Origin: Candidatus Merdivicinus intestinavium
GTDB taxonomy: Bacteria > Bacillota > Clostridia > Oscillospirales > Ruminococcaceae
NCBI GenBank assembly: GCA_018713245.1
Contig: DVFM01000043.1
Location: 1-32,116 of the forward strand
DNA: 32,116 nucleotides
Direction of reading: 5' to 3'
Shown here piece after piece: positions 1 to 7,303 of this stretch. The notes under the pieces are model-generated. The model searched no databases. It had not been told where the DNA came from and worked only from the letters and a program-made list of their open reading frames with translations. Positions within the stretch are counted from its first letter, which is position 1, and each line of letters begins with the position of its first letter. A program made the position numbers and the translations under genes.

Positions 1-11
1 CTCGTTTCGTT

Positions 12-17
12 TGTCAA
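12..17 (-). promoter_or_regulatory. -35 box of a third promoter reading out of the window
   Basis: On the minus strand this is a perfect TTGACA. It is preceded by the same A-rich GAAAAAAGTTC stretch that precedes the other copy at 141-146 in similar form. With a normal 17-bp spacer its -10 box would lie beyond base 1, so only half of the promoter is visible. It is the third member of a tandem set with the promoters at 118-146 and 221-249. Confidence 0.5.
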
Positions 18-117
18 GAACTTTTTTCAAAGTTTTTTGAGCTTTTTTCGAAGCCCTTTCCAAACCCGAGCCTTTGATATCTTTTCAAGCTCCGTTCCCT
101 TTCGGGACAGCCTGTCT

Positions 118-146
118 ATCATATCACATCCCGTCCCTTTTGTCAA
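118..146 (-). promoter_or_regulatory. Strong sigma-A promoter, tandem copy 2
   Basis: Minus strand: TTGACA at 146-141, exactly 17 bp spacer, TATGAT at 123-118. The sequence just after the expected start contains GCTGTCCCG, which also follows the promoter at 221-249. No gene lies between this promoter and the left edge, so it drives something outside the window. Near-consensus tandem promoters with a shared start region are typical of rRNA operons in Firmicutes; that assignment is inference. Confidence 0.7.
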
Positions 147-220
147 CCCCTTTTCAGAAGTTTTTTCGGAACGCTCTGCGATCTTCCAACTTTCATGCCC
201 CCTCACGGGACAGCTTCCTT

Positions 221-249
221 ATGTTACCACATCTTCCTTTTCTTGTCAA
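221..249 (-). promoter_or_regulatory. Strong sigma-A promoter, tandem copy 1
   Basis: Minus strand: TTGACA at 249-244, 17 bp spacer, TAACAT at 226-221, then GCTGTCCCGTGAGGGG. It lies 65 bp after the stop of the deacetylase-like gene and points away from it. Between it and the next promoter I see no open reading frame with a ribosome binding site. It is the outermost visible member of a promoter array at 12-249. Confidence 0.65.
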
Positions 250-313
250 GCGTTCGCAGACTGTTTCTGTTTTCTGTATATTTTATGGGGTGAATTCCTT
301 CGCTTTTTGTCTG

Positions 314-1093
314 TTATTCGAGCAAATCATCTAAAAACACCGCTTGATGCCCTTTTTTCACCAGCCAGGAAATCATATCCCGGACTTTTTCGCAGAAATC
401 CGCCTGATAAAGCCCCGTAAAATGATAGAAATACTGTTCATGGATCATGACTTCAAAAAATTCCTGGTCTTTTTGCTTTTCCAACGCATTCAGCAATTCG
501 CTGCGGCCAAAATTATTGAGGACATAGTCGTTGTTGAGGAACCACATCTGCTGGACGGGATCATAATAACGCCCGGTCTCACGGATTTTCCGGCAGACAT
601 CTTCCGGAAGGGAGTACGACGACTGCGGCTTTTCAGCAGTGCCGAACAAGCCCACCAGCCCCTTGATTCCGCAGTCCCGCAGCGCCCGCACCCCCTCCGG
701 CGCAGCCTGACAGTAATGCAGCGTTGTATAAAGGTCCAGCGTTTTCTCGCCGGCGAACCGCCGGATCTCCTCCTGAACCATATTGCAGTCTTGATATAGC
801 TCCTGGTAGTCCGCCTCCGCATAAGGATTCGGCGGGTCGTCTTTCCGCGCATGGAAAGACAGCCGCAGCCAATCCGCGTTCTCTTCCCACTCCTCCCGGT
901 ATTTCCCGCTCATATCCCGCAGACAGAAGCCTTCCGTTTCAAAGTAACAGTTCAATTGGATTTTTGCCCCATATTCCGAATGGAGTTCCCGCAAAAACTT
1001 TAAATAGGGCTGGTCAAATAAGGACGCATAGGTCTGTTCGCTCAGATCCGCAAATAAAAATATATTATCATCCAAAGAAAACCGGTATGACAT
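314..1093 (-). CDS. Hypothetical protein, polysaccharide-deacetylase-like
   Basis: A 259-residue soluble protein with no signal peptide or membrane segment. I place the start at the ATG at 1093, not at the longer frame opening at 1141, because a GGGAG site lies 8 bases before it and the longer form would run through the promoter at 1113-1141. The beginning SLDDN, a later SFHA and TTLHY motif and the alternating beta-alpha pattern recall the NodB/deacetylase TIM-type fold, in which paired Asp and His residues bind metal. The match is weak and no substrate can be named. The gene has its own promoter and stands alone, divergent from the flavin reductase gene. Confidence 0.5.
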   Translation of the reverse strand: MSYRFSLDDNIFLFADLSEQTYASLFDQPYLKFLRELHSEYGAKIQLNCYFETEGFCLRDMSGKYREEWEENADWLRLSFHARKDDPPNPYAEADYQELYQDCNMVQEEIRRFAGEKTLDLYTTLHYCQAAPEGVRALRDCGIKGLVGLFGTAEKPQSSYSLPEDVCRKIRETGRYYDPVQQMWFLNNDYVLNNFGRSELLNALEKQKDQEFFEVMIHEQYFYHFTGLYQADFCEKVRDMISWLVKKGHQAVFLDDLLE

Positions 1094-1112
1094 TTTATCA
1101 TCTCCCGCACCC

Positions 1113-1141
1113 AGTATAGCAGTTTTTCTGTCCGAATACAA
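1113..1141 (-). promoter_or_regulatory. Promoter of the deacetylase-like gene
   Basis: Minus strand: TTGTAT at 1141-1136, 17 bp spacer, TATACT at 1118-1113 with an upstream TGC that makes an extended -10 box. It leaves a short leader before the ATG at 1093 and supports that start. Confidence 0.65.
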
Positions 1142-1168
1142 TGTTTTTCTCCGCAGCGGCGCAATTTA

Positions 1169-1177
1169 TGTTATAAT
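1169..1177 (+). promoter_or_regulatory. Extended -10 promoter for the 1213-3342 operon
   Basis: TGT followed by a perfect TATAAT (1172-1177). No good -35 box is seen 17 bp upstream, as is usual for extended -10 promoters. It lies 35 bp before the ATG at 1213 and is divergent from the promoter at 1113-1141. Confidence 0.6.
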
Positions 1178-1212
1178 AGAAACTGCAAGATACAATTTGA
1201 GGAGGTCTTTTT

Positions 1213-1710
1213 ATGTTTCATGAAGTCAACCCGCTGGAACTTTCCTGCAATCCCTTCCAGATGATCGGCAAAGACTGGGCCCTGGTCACCGCCGGCGACG
1301 AAACCGGCTGCAATACCATGACAGTCAGCTGGGGCAATATGGGCATTATGTGGAATAAAAACATCGTCACCGTCTTTATCCGCCCCCAGCGCTACACCAA
1401 AGAATTTTTGGACCGCTTCGACAACTTCACCCTTTCCTTTTATGAAGAATCCTCCCGGGAGGCCTTAAAACTCTGCGGCAGCAAGTCCGGCCGGGACATG
1501 GACAAAATCAAGGCTGCCGGCCTTACGCCTGTCCACGAAAACGGCACGACCTATTTTGAGGAAGCCCGGCTGGTGCTGGAATGCAAAAAGATCTATCTGG
1601 ACAAGATCCGCCCCGAAGGGTTCTTGGACCCCTCTATCCAGAAAAATTATCCGGAAAATGACTACCACCTCATTTATATGGGAGAAATTACCCGGGTGCT
1701 GCAAAAGTGA
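1213..1710 (+). CDS. Flavin reductase family protein (FMN-binding split barrel)
   Basis: A 165-residue protein of the flavin-reductase-like split beta-barrel family, which binds FMN and moves electrons from NAD(P)H or other donors. The pattern fits the short clostridial form: an N-terminal MIGKDWALVTAG segment, NTMTVSWGNMGIMW (the usual place for flavin contacts), then TVFIRPQRYT and the LSF strand. The start ATG follows GAGGAGG by 6 bases. It is the first gene of a three-gene run: its stop overlaps the GTG start of the pseudouridine synthase by 4 bases. The in vivo electron partner is unknown and the neighbours give no hint. Confidence 0.8.
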   Translation: MFHEVNPLELSCNPFQMIGKDWALVTAGDETGCNTMTVSWGNMGIMWNKNIVTVFIRPQRYTKEFLDRFDNFTLSFYEESSREALKLCGSKSGRDMDKIKAAGLTPVHENGTTYFEEARLVLECKKIYLDKIRPEGFLDPSIQKNYPENDYHLIYMGEITRVLQK

Positions 1711-2561
1711 GAAAATTCGAGTATGTCGTGCCGCCCCGGTTTAACGGGGCCAAATTGCAGGATTTCTTAAAGTACGCCCATCACTATTCCCGCCGCCTGA
1801 TTATCGAGCTGAAAAGGGGCGGCATGGCTGTCAACGGCGCCCACCGCCGCATGGTGGACCCGGTCTACACCGGGGACGTGGTGGAAATCGCCTTGATAGA
1901 AGAGGGCTGCGACCTGGTGCCCAACGGGTCGTTAAAAGTGCCCATCGTCTACGAGGACGACGACCTGGTGATTTTCGACAAGCCCTGGAACATGTCCGTC
2001 CACCCCGCCGCCGACGGGGTGGACGATTCCCTGGGAAATTATTTTGCCTATTTGTATGAGAATACCCTGACCTTCCGGCCCGTCAGCCGCCTGGACAAAA
2101 ACACCACCGGCCTCTGTATGTCCGCCAAAAGCACCTTGAGCGCGGGCCTGCTCATCGGGACAGTGGAAAAGGAGTACATCGCCATCGCCGAAGGGGTACT
2201 GCCCGAGGACTCCGGCACCATCACCATCCCCATCGGCCGGGTGGAAGGCTCCATCATCCTGCGGAAGCCCGACCCGGACGGCCAGCATGCCGTGACCCAT
2301 TATACGGTCATCGGCCGGACAAGCGCCCACACCATGGTGCGGGTCCGCCTGGAAACGGGCCGCACCCATCAAATCCGGGTGCATTTCGCCGCCCTGGGCC
2401 ATCCCCTGGCCGGGGACACCCTTTACGGCGGCCGCGACGACCTGATCCCCCGCCACGCCCTCCACTGCGCCAAAATGGCCTTCCCTCACCCCTTTACCGG
2501 GGACCCCATTGCCGTGGAATCCCCCCTCCCCGCCGATATGCAGGATTTGATGAATGGATAA
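1707..2561 (+). CDS. RluA-family pseudouridine synthase
   Basis: A 284-residue RNA-modifying enzyme that isomerises uridine to pseudouridine in rRNA or tRNA. An N-terminal S4-like RNA-binding segment (about residues 12-60, with SRRLIIELKRGGMAVNG) is followed by the catalytic domain. The motif SRLDKNTTGL places the catalytic Asp at about residue 130, and GRTHQIRVHFAALGHPLAGD is the family's second signature. It starts with GTG at 1707 within the preceding stop codon (GTGA overlap), so translation is probably coupled. The target uridine, and therefore a specific symbol, cannot be told from sequence. Confidence 0.9.
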   Translation: MRKFEYVVPPRFNGAKLQDFLKYAHHYSRRLIIELKRGGMAVNGAHRRMVDPVYTGDVVEIALIEEGCDLVPNGSLKVPIVYEDDDLVIFDKPWNMSVHPAADGVDDSLGNYFAYLYENTLTFRPVSRLDKNTTGLCMSAKSTLSAGLLIGTVEKEYIAIAEGVLPEDSGTITIPIGRVEGSIILRKPDPDGQHAVTHYTVIGRTSAHTMVRVRLETGRTHQIRVHFAALGHPLAGDTLYGGRDDLIPRHALHCAKMAFPHPFTGDPIAVESPLPADMQDLMNG

Positions 2562-2577
2562 CAGGAGGAGTACAGAA

Positions 2578-3342
2578 ATGATTACAGACAGCTTTGATAA
2601 CCAATCCGAAGCAAAGATCATTCCGCATCGGAAAGAAAACGCACCGGTTGTGGACGCCTGCATTGTAACTTTTTCCCATATTATTGAAAAATATGTGCAG
2701 GAGCATTACAGCCTGCAGCAGATTGGGCAGTCTGTTGCAGTGACGGGGAACCTGCCCATTTACCAGTTCCGCCATCATGGGAAAACTTTCGCCTTTTTGA
2801 AAACTTATCTGGGCGCTCCGGCCTGCGTGGGAACCATCGAAGATGCCGCCCAGGAAATCCAAACCAAGAACTACATTGTTTTTGGCGGAAGCGGATGTCT
2901 GAATCGAGAAATTGCACATGGAAAGGTCATGATTCCCACCGCAGCCTACCGGGATGAAGGGACTTCTTATCATTACGCGCCTCCTTCCGACTACATTACA
3001 GTAAAAAACGCGGATGCTGTAGCGGAATTTATGGAGCAGAGCGGCATCCCCTTTGTCAAAGGGAAAACCTGGACGACAGACGCCTTTTACCGGGAAACCG
3101 TCCGCAATTTTGAGAAGCGGAAGGCGGAAGGCTGTATTTCAGTAGAAATGGAGTGTTCTGCCTTACAGACCCTGTGCGATTTCCGGGAGCTCAATCTGTA
3201 CATGTTCCTCACCTGCGGCGACCTGCTGGACGCGCCAAAGCATCTATTTCGGAACGGGGACGGGCAGTACCAAGGGACGCAGCATGATGCCGGCCATTTT
3301 GAAATCGCGCTGTCCCTTGCGGAATATATAGCCCAAAAATAA
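2578..3342 (+). CDS. Nucleoside phosphorylase family protein
   Basis: A 254-residue member of the PNP/UDP phosphorylase superfamily, which cleaves nucleosides with phosphate to give free base and ribose-1-phosphate. The signature SVEMECSAL near residue 200 supplies the Met-Glu pair that grips the ribose, and FGGSGCLNREIAHGKVMIPT resembles the phosphate-site region. I choose ATG 2578 because AGGAGG (2563-2568) lies 9 bases before it; an upstream in-frame ATG at 2554 overlaps the pseudouridine synthase stop and would put that Shine-Dalgarno inside the gene. It is the last gene of the run and ends at the terminator at 3381. Purine or pyrimidine preference is not decidable here. Confidence 0.85.
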   Translation: MITDSFDNQSEAKIIPHRKENAPVVDACIVTFSHIIEKYVQEHYSLQQIGQSVAVTGNLPIYQFRHHGKTFAFLKTYLGAPACVGTIEDAAQEIQTKNYIVFGGSGCLNREIAHGKVMIPTAAYRDEGTSYHYAPPSDYITVKNADAVAEFMEQSGIPFVKGKTWTTDAFYRETVRNFEKRKAEGCISVEMECSALQTLCDFRELNLYMFLTCGDLLDAPKHLFRNGDGQYQGTQHDAGHFEIALSLAEYIAQK

Positions 3343-3380
3343 GAGTATACCCCAAATTCAGCCTTTTGCCTATAAAAGCA

Positions 3381-3408
3381 ACCCCGCCCGCTTTTATGCG
3401 GACGGGGT
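3381..3408. terminator. Bidirectional terminator between convergent genes
   Basis: An 11-bp stem with one mismatch (3381-3391 with 3398-3408) and a 6-base loop. It is followed by ATTTTA on the + strand and by TTGCTTTTAT on the minus strand. It lies between the nucleoside phosphorylase stop (3342) and the UroD-like stop (3412). Confidence 0.7.
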
Positions 3409-3411
3409 ATT

Positions 3412-4212
3412 TTACTGCCCCCTCACCAGCGCGCTGAGGGTGGAAATATACGCCAAATACGGAACCGGCTCCCCCTGGGGATTCCCCATGCCGAAGGCGA
3501 AGCCCTTGTTTCCCGTCAGAGCCTGCAAGGCTTCGCAGTACGCGATGATCCGGGAGGGCTCCTGGTTTTTCAGCCAGGAAAGGCGGGTGTCCCCCAAAAG
3601 GGCGAATTCCTCGTGATACTCCCGCCAAATCTCCGCTGTGTCCGCCGGGTATGCACCGGTGAGATGCACCGCGTCAAAGCCGCACGGAACTGCCCAGTCC
3701 AGCGGAACCGGCTCCTGCCCGCAGTCCGCCCAGATGCAGGGCTTCCCCAGGCTGTGAACCGCCGCCGTCAGCTCCCGGCTGATTTCCCGGAAGGCCGCCT
3801 TCCCCGGGACAGCCTCCCCCCGGTCCCGGATAATCACAGCGCAGACCGCCGGGTCGCCCGCCAGCTTCTCATAACCCCGCCGGAAAGCCCCAAGCTCGCC
3901 GCCTGTTTCAAAGAACCCGGCCCGCATCCCGGCCGCCGCTTTCATCCCCTCCGGCAGGGCCTCAGAGAGGCCCTCAAGGCCCGGGAAAACGCCGTCCTCC
4001 TCCGAAAGCTCCAGCGCCACACAGTCCATCCGGCACCGCAGGGCCGTTTCCGCCAGAGAGCGGACCCTTGTCTTTTCGCCGGCCCATAAATGGCCGCCCT
4101 TCCGCCACAAAAGCCGCTCCGCCAAGCCCCGCTCCCAGGCGTATTCAAACCCGACGGCCCGCCCCGGCTCCTGATTGGCCAGAATCCGCAGGAACTCCCG
4201 ATAATCCGCCAT
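3412..4212 (-). CDS. Uroporphyrinogen decarboxylase-like protein
   Basis: A 266-residue protein. The opening YREFLRILANQEPGRAVGFEY and the ending GFAFGMGNPQGEPVPYLAYI match the start and end patterns of the UroD/MtaA-like superfamily, whose members decarboxylate uroporphyrinogen or transfer methyl groups. It is far shorter than true HemE (about 340-350 residues), no haem genes are nearby, and the usual porphyrin-site residues are not evident. A methyltransferase-like or unknown role is more likely than haem synthesis. Its start lies 68 bases inside the preceding kinase gene, in another frame, with a GGGAAG site before the ATG. Confidence 0.55.
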   Translation of the reverse strand: MADYREFLRILANQEPGRAVGFEYAWERGLAERLLWRKGGHLWAGEKTRVRSLAETALRCRMDCVALELSEEDGVFPGLEGLSEALPEGMKAAAGMRAGFFETGGELGAFRRGYEKLAGDPAVCAVIIRDRGEAVPGKAAFREISRELTAAVHSLGKPCIWADCGQEPVPLDWAVPCGFDAVHLTGAYPADTAEIWREYHEEFALLGDTRLSWLKNQEPSRIIAYCEALQALTGNKGFAFGMGNPQGEPVPYLAYISTLSALVRGQ

Positions 4213-4726
4213 AAACTTCTTCCCTCAATTTCCCTAAAAATGCCTGTACCTCTTTTTCCCTGCGGAGAACAACCAGTTTCCCGGCAAAGGGTTCCAGCCG
4301 CTTTTTTAAATCGTCCTTCCCGCTGTCATAATTCCTCCGCCAGCGGAACATGGACCGGAGCATCCAGAAATCCGGCCGGTACCCGCACGCTTCCTTCCCG
4401 GCCCTCTGCCGCAGCCACCGGCGGAGAATCCGGAAATCCCGGACAACCGCCGCCGGTTCCAGCAGAACGACCCGGTCCGCTTCCTCCATGCCTTTCACAA
4501 AGCAGGTCCGCCCCGCGTCCTCCATGACCCAGCTTTCCCGGGCCAGAATTTCCGCAAAGATGGCGTCCCGCACGGTTTCCGGGCGTTTCCGGTTGTCCCC
4601 CGGATTGTCCGGGTCCGGCTCGTAAGCCGCGGCATCCAGCTCAAAGCAGGGCAGCCCCATTTCCCCGATTTTCCGAGCCAATGTGCTTTTCCCGCTTCCC
4701 ACCGAGCCGGTGATGTAGAGTTTCAT
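4145..4726 (-). CDS. P-loop nucleotide kinase-like protein (AAA_17/FlaR-like)
   Basis: A 193-residue cytoplasmic protein with a Walker A motif GSVGSGKST at residues 7-15 and the layout of small adenylate-kinase-like proteins often called 'DNA topology modulation protein FlaR'. ELDAAAYEPD after the first helix fits the substrate-side aspartate, and RRWLRQRAG and RWRRNYDSGKDDL look like the arginine-rich lid. The phosphate acceptor is unknown. AAGGAG lies 9 bases before the ATG. The last 23 codons overlap the UroD-like gene in another frame and encode a low-complexity Gly/Ala tail, so the reading frame probably lost an earlier stop. Confidence 0.75.
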   Translation of the reverse strand: MKLYITGSVGSGKSTLARKIGEMGLPCFELDAAAYEPDPDNPGDNRKRPETVRDAIFAEILARESWVMEDAGRTCFVKGMEEADRVVLLEPAAVVRDFRILRRWLRQRAGKEACGYRPDFWMLRSMFRWRRNYDSGKDDLKKRLEPFAGKLVVLRREKEVQAFLGKLREEVYGGLSGVPADSGQSGAGAGRRV

Positions 4727-4744
4727 AAACGATCTCCTTCGTGT

Positions 4745-4788
4745 AAAAAAGACATTCTCCGGCCAAAAGGCCTGACAGAGGGCCTGTC
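4745..4788 (-). terminator. Possible intrinsic terminator after peptidase E
   Basis: On the minus strand GACAGGCC pairs with a later GGCC and TGTC, with a bulge, and runs into six T residues (4750-4745). It lies between the peptidase E stop and the kinase start. The stem is imperfect, so it may only attenuate read-through. Confidence 0.4.
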
Positions 4789-4792
4789 TCTT

Positions 4793-5497
4793 CTACATCT
4801 CCTCCGCAGGGAATTGGCCGCAGGGCCCAGCTGTCGGATGGAATATAGTTTCCCGGCCATCCGCAAAAAGAGAACAGGGCGTGCCTCCTATGAGTTCCGC
4901 TTTTCCGTCATGAAGCCAGAGGGTGTCCTCCTCCGGCAGAGCCAGCACCCGTTTCCCTTTGGAATAGGCAAGCAGATATTCCCGGCTGGCCCGGTCCTTT
5001 TCCGGAGAACGGTTCCCGTAGTGGCAAAACAGGTCCAGCCCGCCTATCCGGTCAAACCCGCCGGTGTCCGCAAAACCGGTTTCGTTCCGGTCGTCCGCCG
5101 CACAGGAGCGGATGTCCGCCCCAAAGATAATCGCGCCGGCGCTTCCGCCGAATACCACGCCGCCCCTGTCCAGATATTCCTGAATTTTCTCGAAAGCGCC
5201 GCTTTCCTTCAGCGTCCGCAGCAAACGGAAGGTGTTTCCCCCGCCGATAAAGAGGGCGGTATACCGCCCAAACTCCATAGAGGCCAGTTCCTCCCCGGAA
5301 CGCGCCATTTCAATGCCTGCCGCCTGCACCCGAGAAAGTTCCTCCCGCGCCCATGCAAGGCACCCCGGATACCGGTCCGGCTCCATTGCCAGAGGGATAT
5401 ATAGAATGGGCTTGGCATGGTCAATCAACCCGTTGAATGCCGCCAGCGCCTCCGCTGTCTGCGCTCCGGCCCCGCCGCCGTTGCAAAACAGATGCAT
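4793..5497 (-). CDS. Peptidase E (family S51 dipeptidase-like)
   Basis: A 234-residue serine hydrolase of the class I glutamine-amidotransferase-like fold that cleaves N-terminal Asp dipeptides in its best-known member. GGSAGA at 117-122 holds the nucleophile Ser119, GGGNTF at 85-90 is the family's second signature, and CHYG (His159) is at the place of the catalytic His. The ATG at 5497 has AAAGGAGG in front; an upstream in-frame start at 5548 would overlap the dehydrogenase gene. It lies 41 bases after the dehydrogenase stop and is probably co-transcribed with it. Substrate preference is not shown by sequence. Confidence 0.85.
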   Translation of the reverse strand: MHLFCNGGGAGAQTAEALAAFNGLIDHAKPILYIPLAMEPDRYPGCLAWAREELSRVQAAGIEMARSGEELASMEFGRYTALFIGGGNTFRLLRTLKESGAFEKIQEYLDRGGVVFGGSAGAIIFGADIRSCAADDRNETGFADTGGFDRIGGLDLFCHYGNRSPEKDRASREYLLAYSKGKRVLALPEEDTLWLHDGKAELIGGTPCSLFADGRETIFHPTAGPCGQFPAEEM

Positions 5498-5538
5498 GGA
5501 ATCGCCTCCTTTTACGGAATCTCGCATATTGCCTGATT

Positions 5539-6714
5539 TTACAAACACAGCCGGTAAATGTCCAGCATCTCCTTCTTGCCGATTTCAATGTAATCCGGCA
5601 GCGTCCGCTTGCCGAAGAAGGTGCACTTCTCCGCCATTTCCTCGAACCGGGAATCGTCGATGCCTAATTCCGAAAGCCGCACCGGCATCCCAATGGAGCG
5701 GAAATACTGTTCCGTGGCCTCAATGCCCGCCAAAGCGGTGCGCTCCGGGTGCTCAAAGTTCATGGGGATGCCCCAGACATTGACGGCATACTGGGCGAAC
5801 CGGGAAATATTGTGGGTGCAGATATATTTGGCCCAGGCCGGGAAAATTACCGCCAAACCGGCCCCATGGGCCACCCGGTCGTAAGCGCCGGACAGCTCGT
5901 GCTCCAGCTGGTGGCATCGCATCATGAACTGCTTGCCGCAGCCGGTAAGGCCGTTGTGGGAAAGACTCCCCGCCCACATGAGGGTGGCCCGGGCCTCGTA
6001 ATCCTCCGGGTTTTCAATGGCCCGCCGCCCCGCCTCCACGACGGTTTTCAAAAGGCCCTCGGACATGGCGTCGGTAAGGGGATTGTCCTCGTTTAAGGAA
6101 AAATACCGTTCCAGAGTGTGCATCATAATGTCCACAATGCCGCACCCAGTCTGATATTTGCTGACAGTAAAGGTCAGCTCCGGATTCATGATGGAAAAGA
6201 GGGGCCGGTTGCTGGGGGCGTTGAAGCCCCGCTTCAGCCACCCATCCTCGTTGGTGATAACGCAGGAATCGCTCATCTCGCTGCCGGAGGCCGCCAGGGT
6301 GAGGATCGTCCCCACAGGCAGAGCCTTTTCCGGGACCCGCTTTTTGGAGGAAAATTCCCAGGGGTCGCAGCCGTAGTAAGCGCCAGCGGCGGCCGCCTTG
6401 GCGGAATCCAGCACGCTGCCGCCGCCCACGGCCAGAATCATGTCCACCTTTTCGGATTTGGCCAGTTCCGCGGCTTTTCTCGCAAGGCTGAGCTTGGGGT
6501 TTGCCTCAACGCCGCCCAGCTCCACATAATCAATGCCGTTCTCCTTTAAAGAAGCAACGACCACATCGTAAAGCCCGGATTTTTTGATACTGCCGGAACC
6601 GTAGTGGAACAACACCTTGGAAAAGCCGTAGGATTTGATGATCTCCCCCACCTGCTTTTCGGTGCCTTTCCCGAAAAACACCTTGGTGGGCGTGTGGAAG
6701 GTAAAATTCTGCAT
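5539..6714 (-). CDS. Iron-containing alcohol dehydrogenase (butanol dehydrogenase/YqhD-like)
   Basis: A 391-residue group III alcohol dehydrogenase that interconverts aldehydes and alcohols with NAD(P)H. GGGSVLDSAK at 97-106 is the nucleotide-binding signature. The metal ligands of the family fall on Asp195, His199, His268 and His283, all present, so the enzyme should be active. Length and opening (KVFFGKGTEKQVGEI) match the BdhA/YqhD branch used in clostridial alcohol formation. AAGGAG lies 9 bases before the ATG. The upstream region contains the two REP-like repeats, so its promoter may have been altered by them; I see no clear -35/-10 pair. Confidence 0.9.
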   Translation of the reverse strand: MQNFTFHTPTKVFFGKGTEKQVGEIIKSYGFSKVLFHYGSGSIKKSGLYDVVVASLKENGIDYVELGGVEANPKLSLARKAAELAKSEKVDMILAVGGGSVLDSAKAAAAGAYYGCDPWEFSSKKRVPEKALPVGTILTLAASGSEMSDSCVITNEDGWLKRGFNAPSNRPLFSIMNPELTFTVSKYQTGCGIVDIMMHTLERYFSLNEDNPLTDAMSEGLLKTVVEAGRRAIENPEDYEARATLMWAGSLSHNGLTGCGKQFMMRCHQLEHELSGAYDRVAHGAGLAVIFPAWAKYICTHNISRFAQYAVNVWGIPMNFEHPERTALAGIEATEQYFRSIGMPVRLSELGIDDSRFEEMAEKCTFFGKRTLPDYIEIGKKEMLDIYRLCL

Positions 6715-6734
6715 AACTCACAACTCCTTTTTTA

Positions 6735-6845
6735 TTGCCGGCGGGGTAACCCCGCTGTTCATTCGACGCGGCGTTTCAATCCCACACCGACCGCCGGAGC
6801 GGCGCGACTGGCTGCGCCGCCATGGAAACGCTTCTGCTCCTTTTG
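6735..6845. repeat. REP-like palindromic repeat, copy 1
   Basis: A 111-base unit that is nearly identical to the one at 6854-6964 (start-to-start distance 119). It contains a perfect hairpin GCGGGG-TAA-CCCCGC at its left end and a second, GCGGCGC-GACTGGCT-GCGCCGC, towards the right. No gene is encoded. It sits between the dehydrogenase start and a RAYT transposase remnant, the usual setting of REP/BIME elements. Confidence 0.75.
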
Positions 6846-6853
6846 CACATTTT

Positions 6854-6964
6854 TTGCCGGCGCGGTAACTCCGCTGTTCATTCGACGCGGCGTTTCAATC
6901 CCACACCGACCGCTGGAGCGGCGCGACTGGCTGCGCCGCCATAAAAACGCTTCTGCTCCTTTTG
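6854..6964. repeat. REP-like palindromic repeat, copy 2
   Basis: Second copy of the 111-base unit, in the same orientation. The right palindrome GCGGCGC...GCGCCGC is intact, but the left one has decayed (GCGCGG against CTCCGC). It ends 6 bases before the RAYT stop codon at 6971. The pair suggests duplication or two insertions next to the transposase. Confidence 0.75.
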
Positions 6965-6970
6965 AAGGTC

Positions 6971-7303
6971 TTATTTCCCAGCATTCTCTATATTCGTCAC
7001 AGGCATTTTCCCATTGCCCGGATAAAAACAATCTTTCTCCCAGCACAACGGGTTCCCGTCAATGTAATTCCAGATTTTCTCATATTCCCGTTCATTGCGG
7101 ATAATGTGGTCGTGAAATGATTTCTGCCAAATAGACGTTCCTGCCTGCTTTGTAATGGCCCCTTTCCATTGCTTTATCACCCTGGATACGGATTTCCACA
7201 ATATTTCCGCCCGATCCTGAACGCATACCGTGATGAAATACGCCCCGTTTTGACTATAATCGTACCCCATTAACCGGTTCTGTTCCCGTTCCGGATGGCT
7301 CAT
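6971..7303 (-). CDS. RAYT-type (IS200-like Y1) transposase, internally deleted remnant
   Basis: A 110-residue frame whose two ends match REP-associated tyrosine transposases: NRLMGYDYSQNGAYFITVC at the start and SIWQKSFHDHIIRNEREYEK with WNYIDGNP at the end. Full-length family members have roughly 170-230 residues. The middle, including the HUH metal-binding motif (normally PNHVH), is missing, yet the frame is open. The Tyr of the YIxxNP motif remains. It cannot nick DNA alone and is probably dead or a partial partner. Its ATG overlaps the mfd stop by 4 bases, so it is translationally attached to mfd. Two REP-like repeats follow directly. Confidence 0.8.
   Translation of the reverse strand: MSHPEREQNRLMGYDYSQNGAYFITVCVQDRAEILWKSVSRVIKQWKGAITKQAGTSIWQKSFHDHIIRNEREYEKIWNYIDGNPLCWEKDCFYPGNGKMPVTNIENAGK

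Noticed and set aside
1465-1704. Minus strand frame within the flavin reductase gene
   Set aside because: Shadow of a clear + strand gene with ribosome binding site and family motifs.
6735-6964. Possible CRISPR array, because ATTGAAAC occurs in each repeat unit
   Set aside because: Only two copies, 111 bases long with no spacers of CRISPR size and no cas genes; palindromes and the RAYT remnant fit REP elements.
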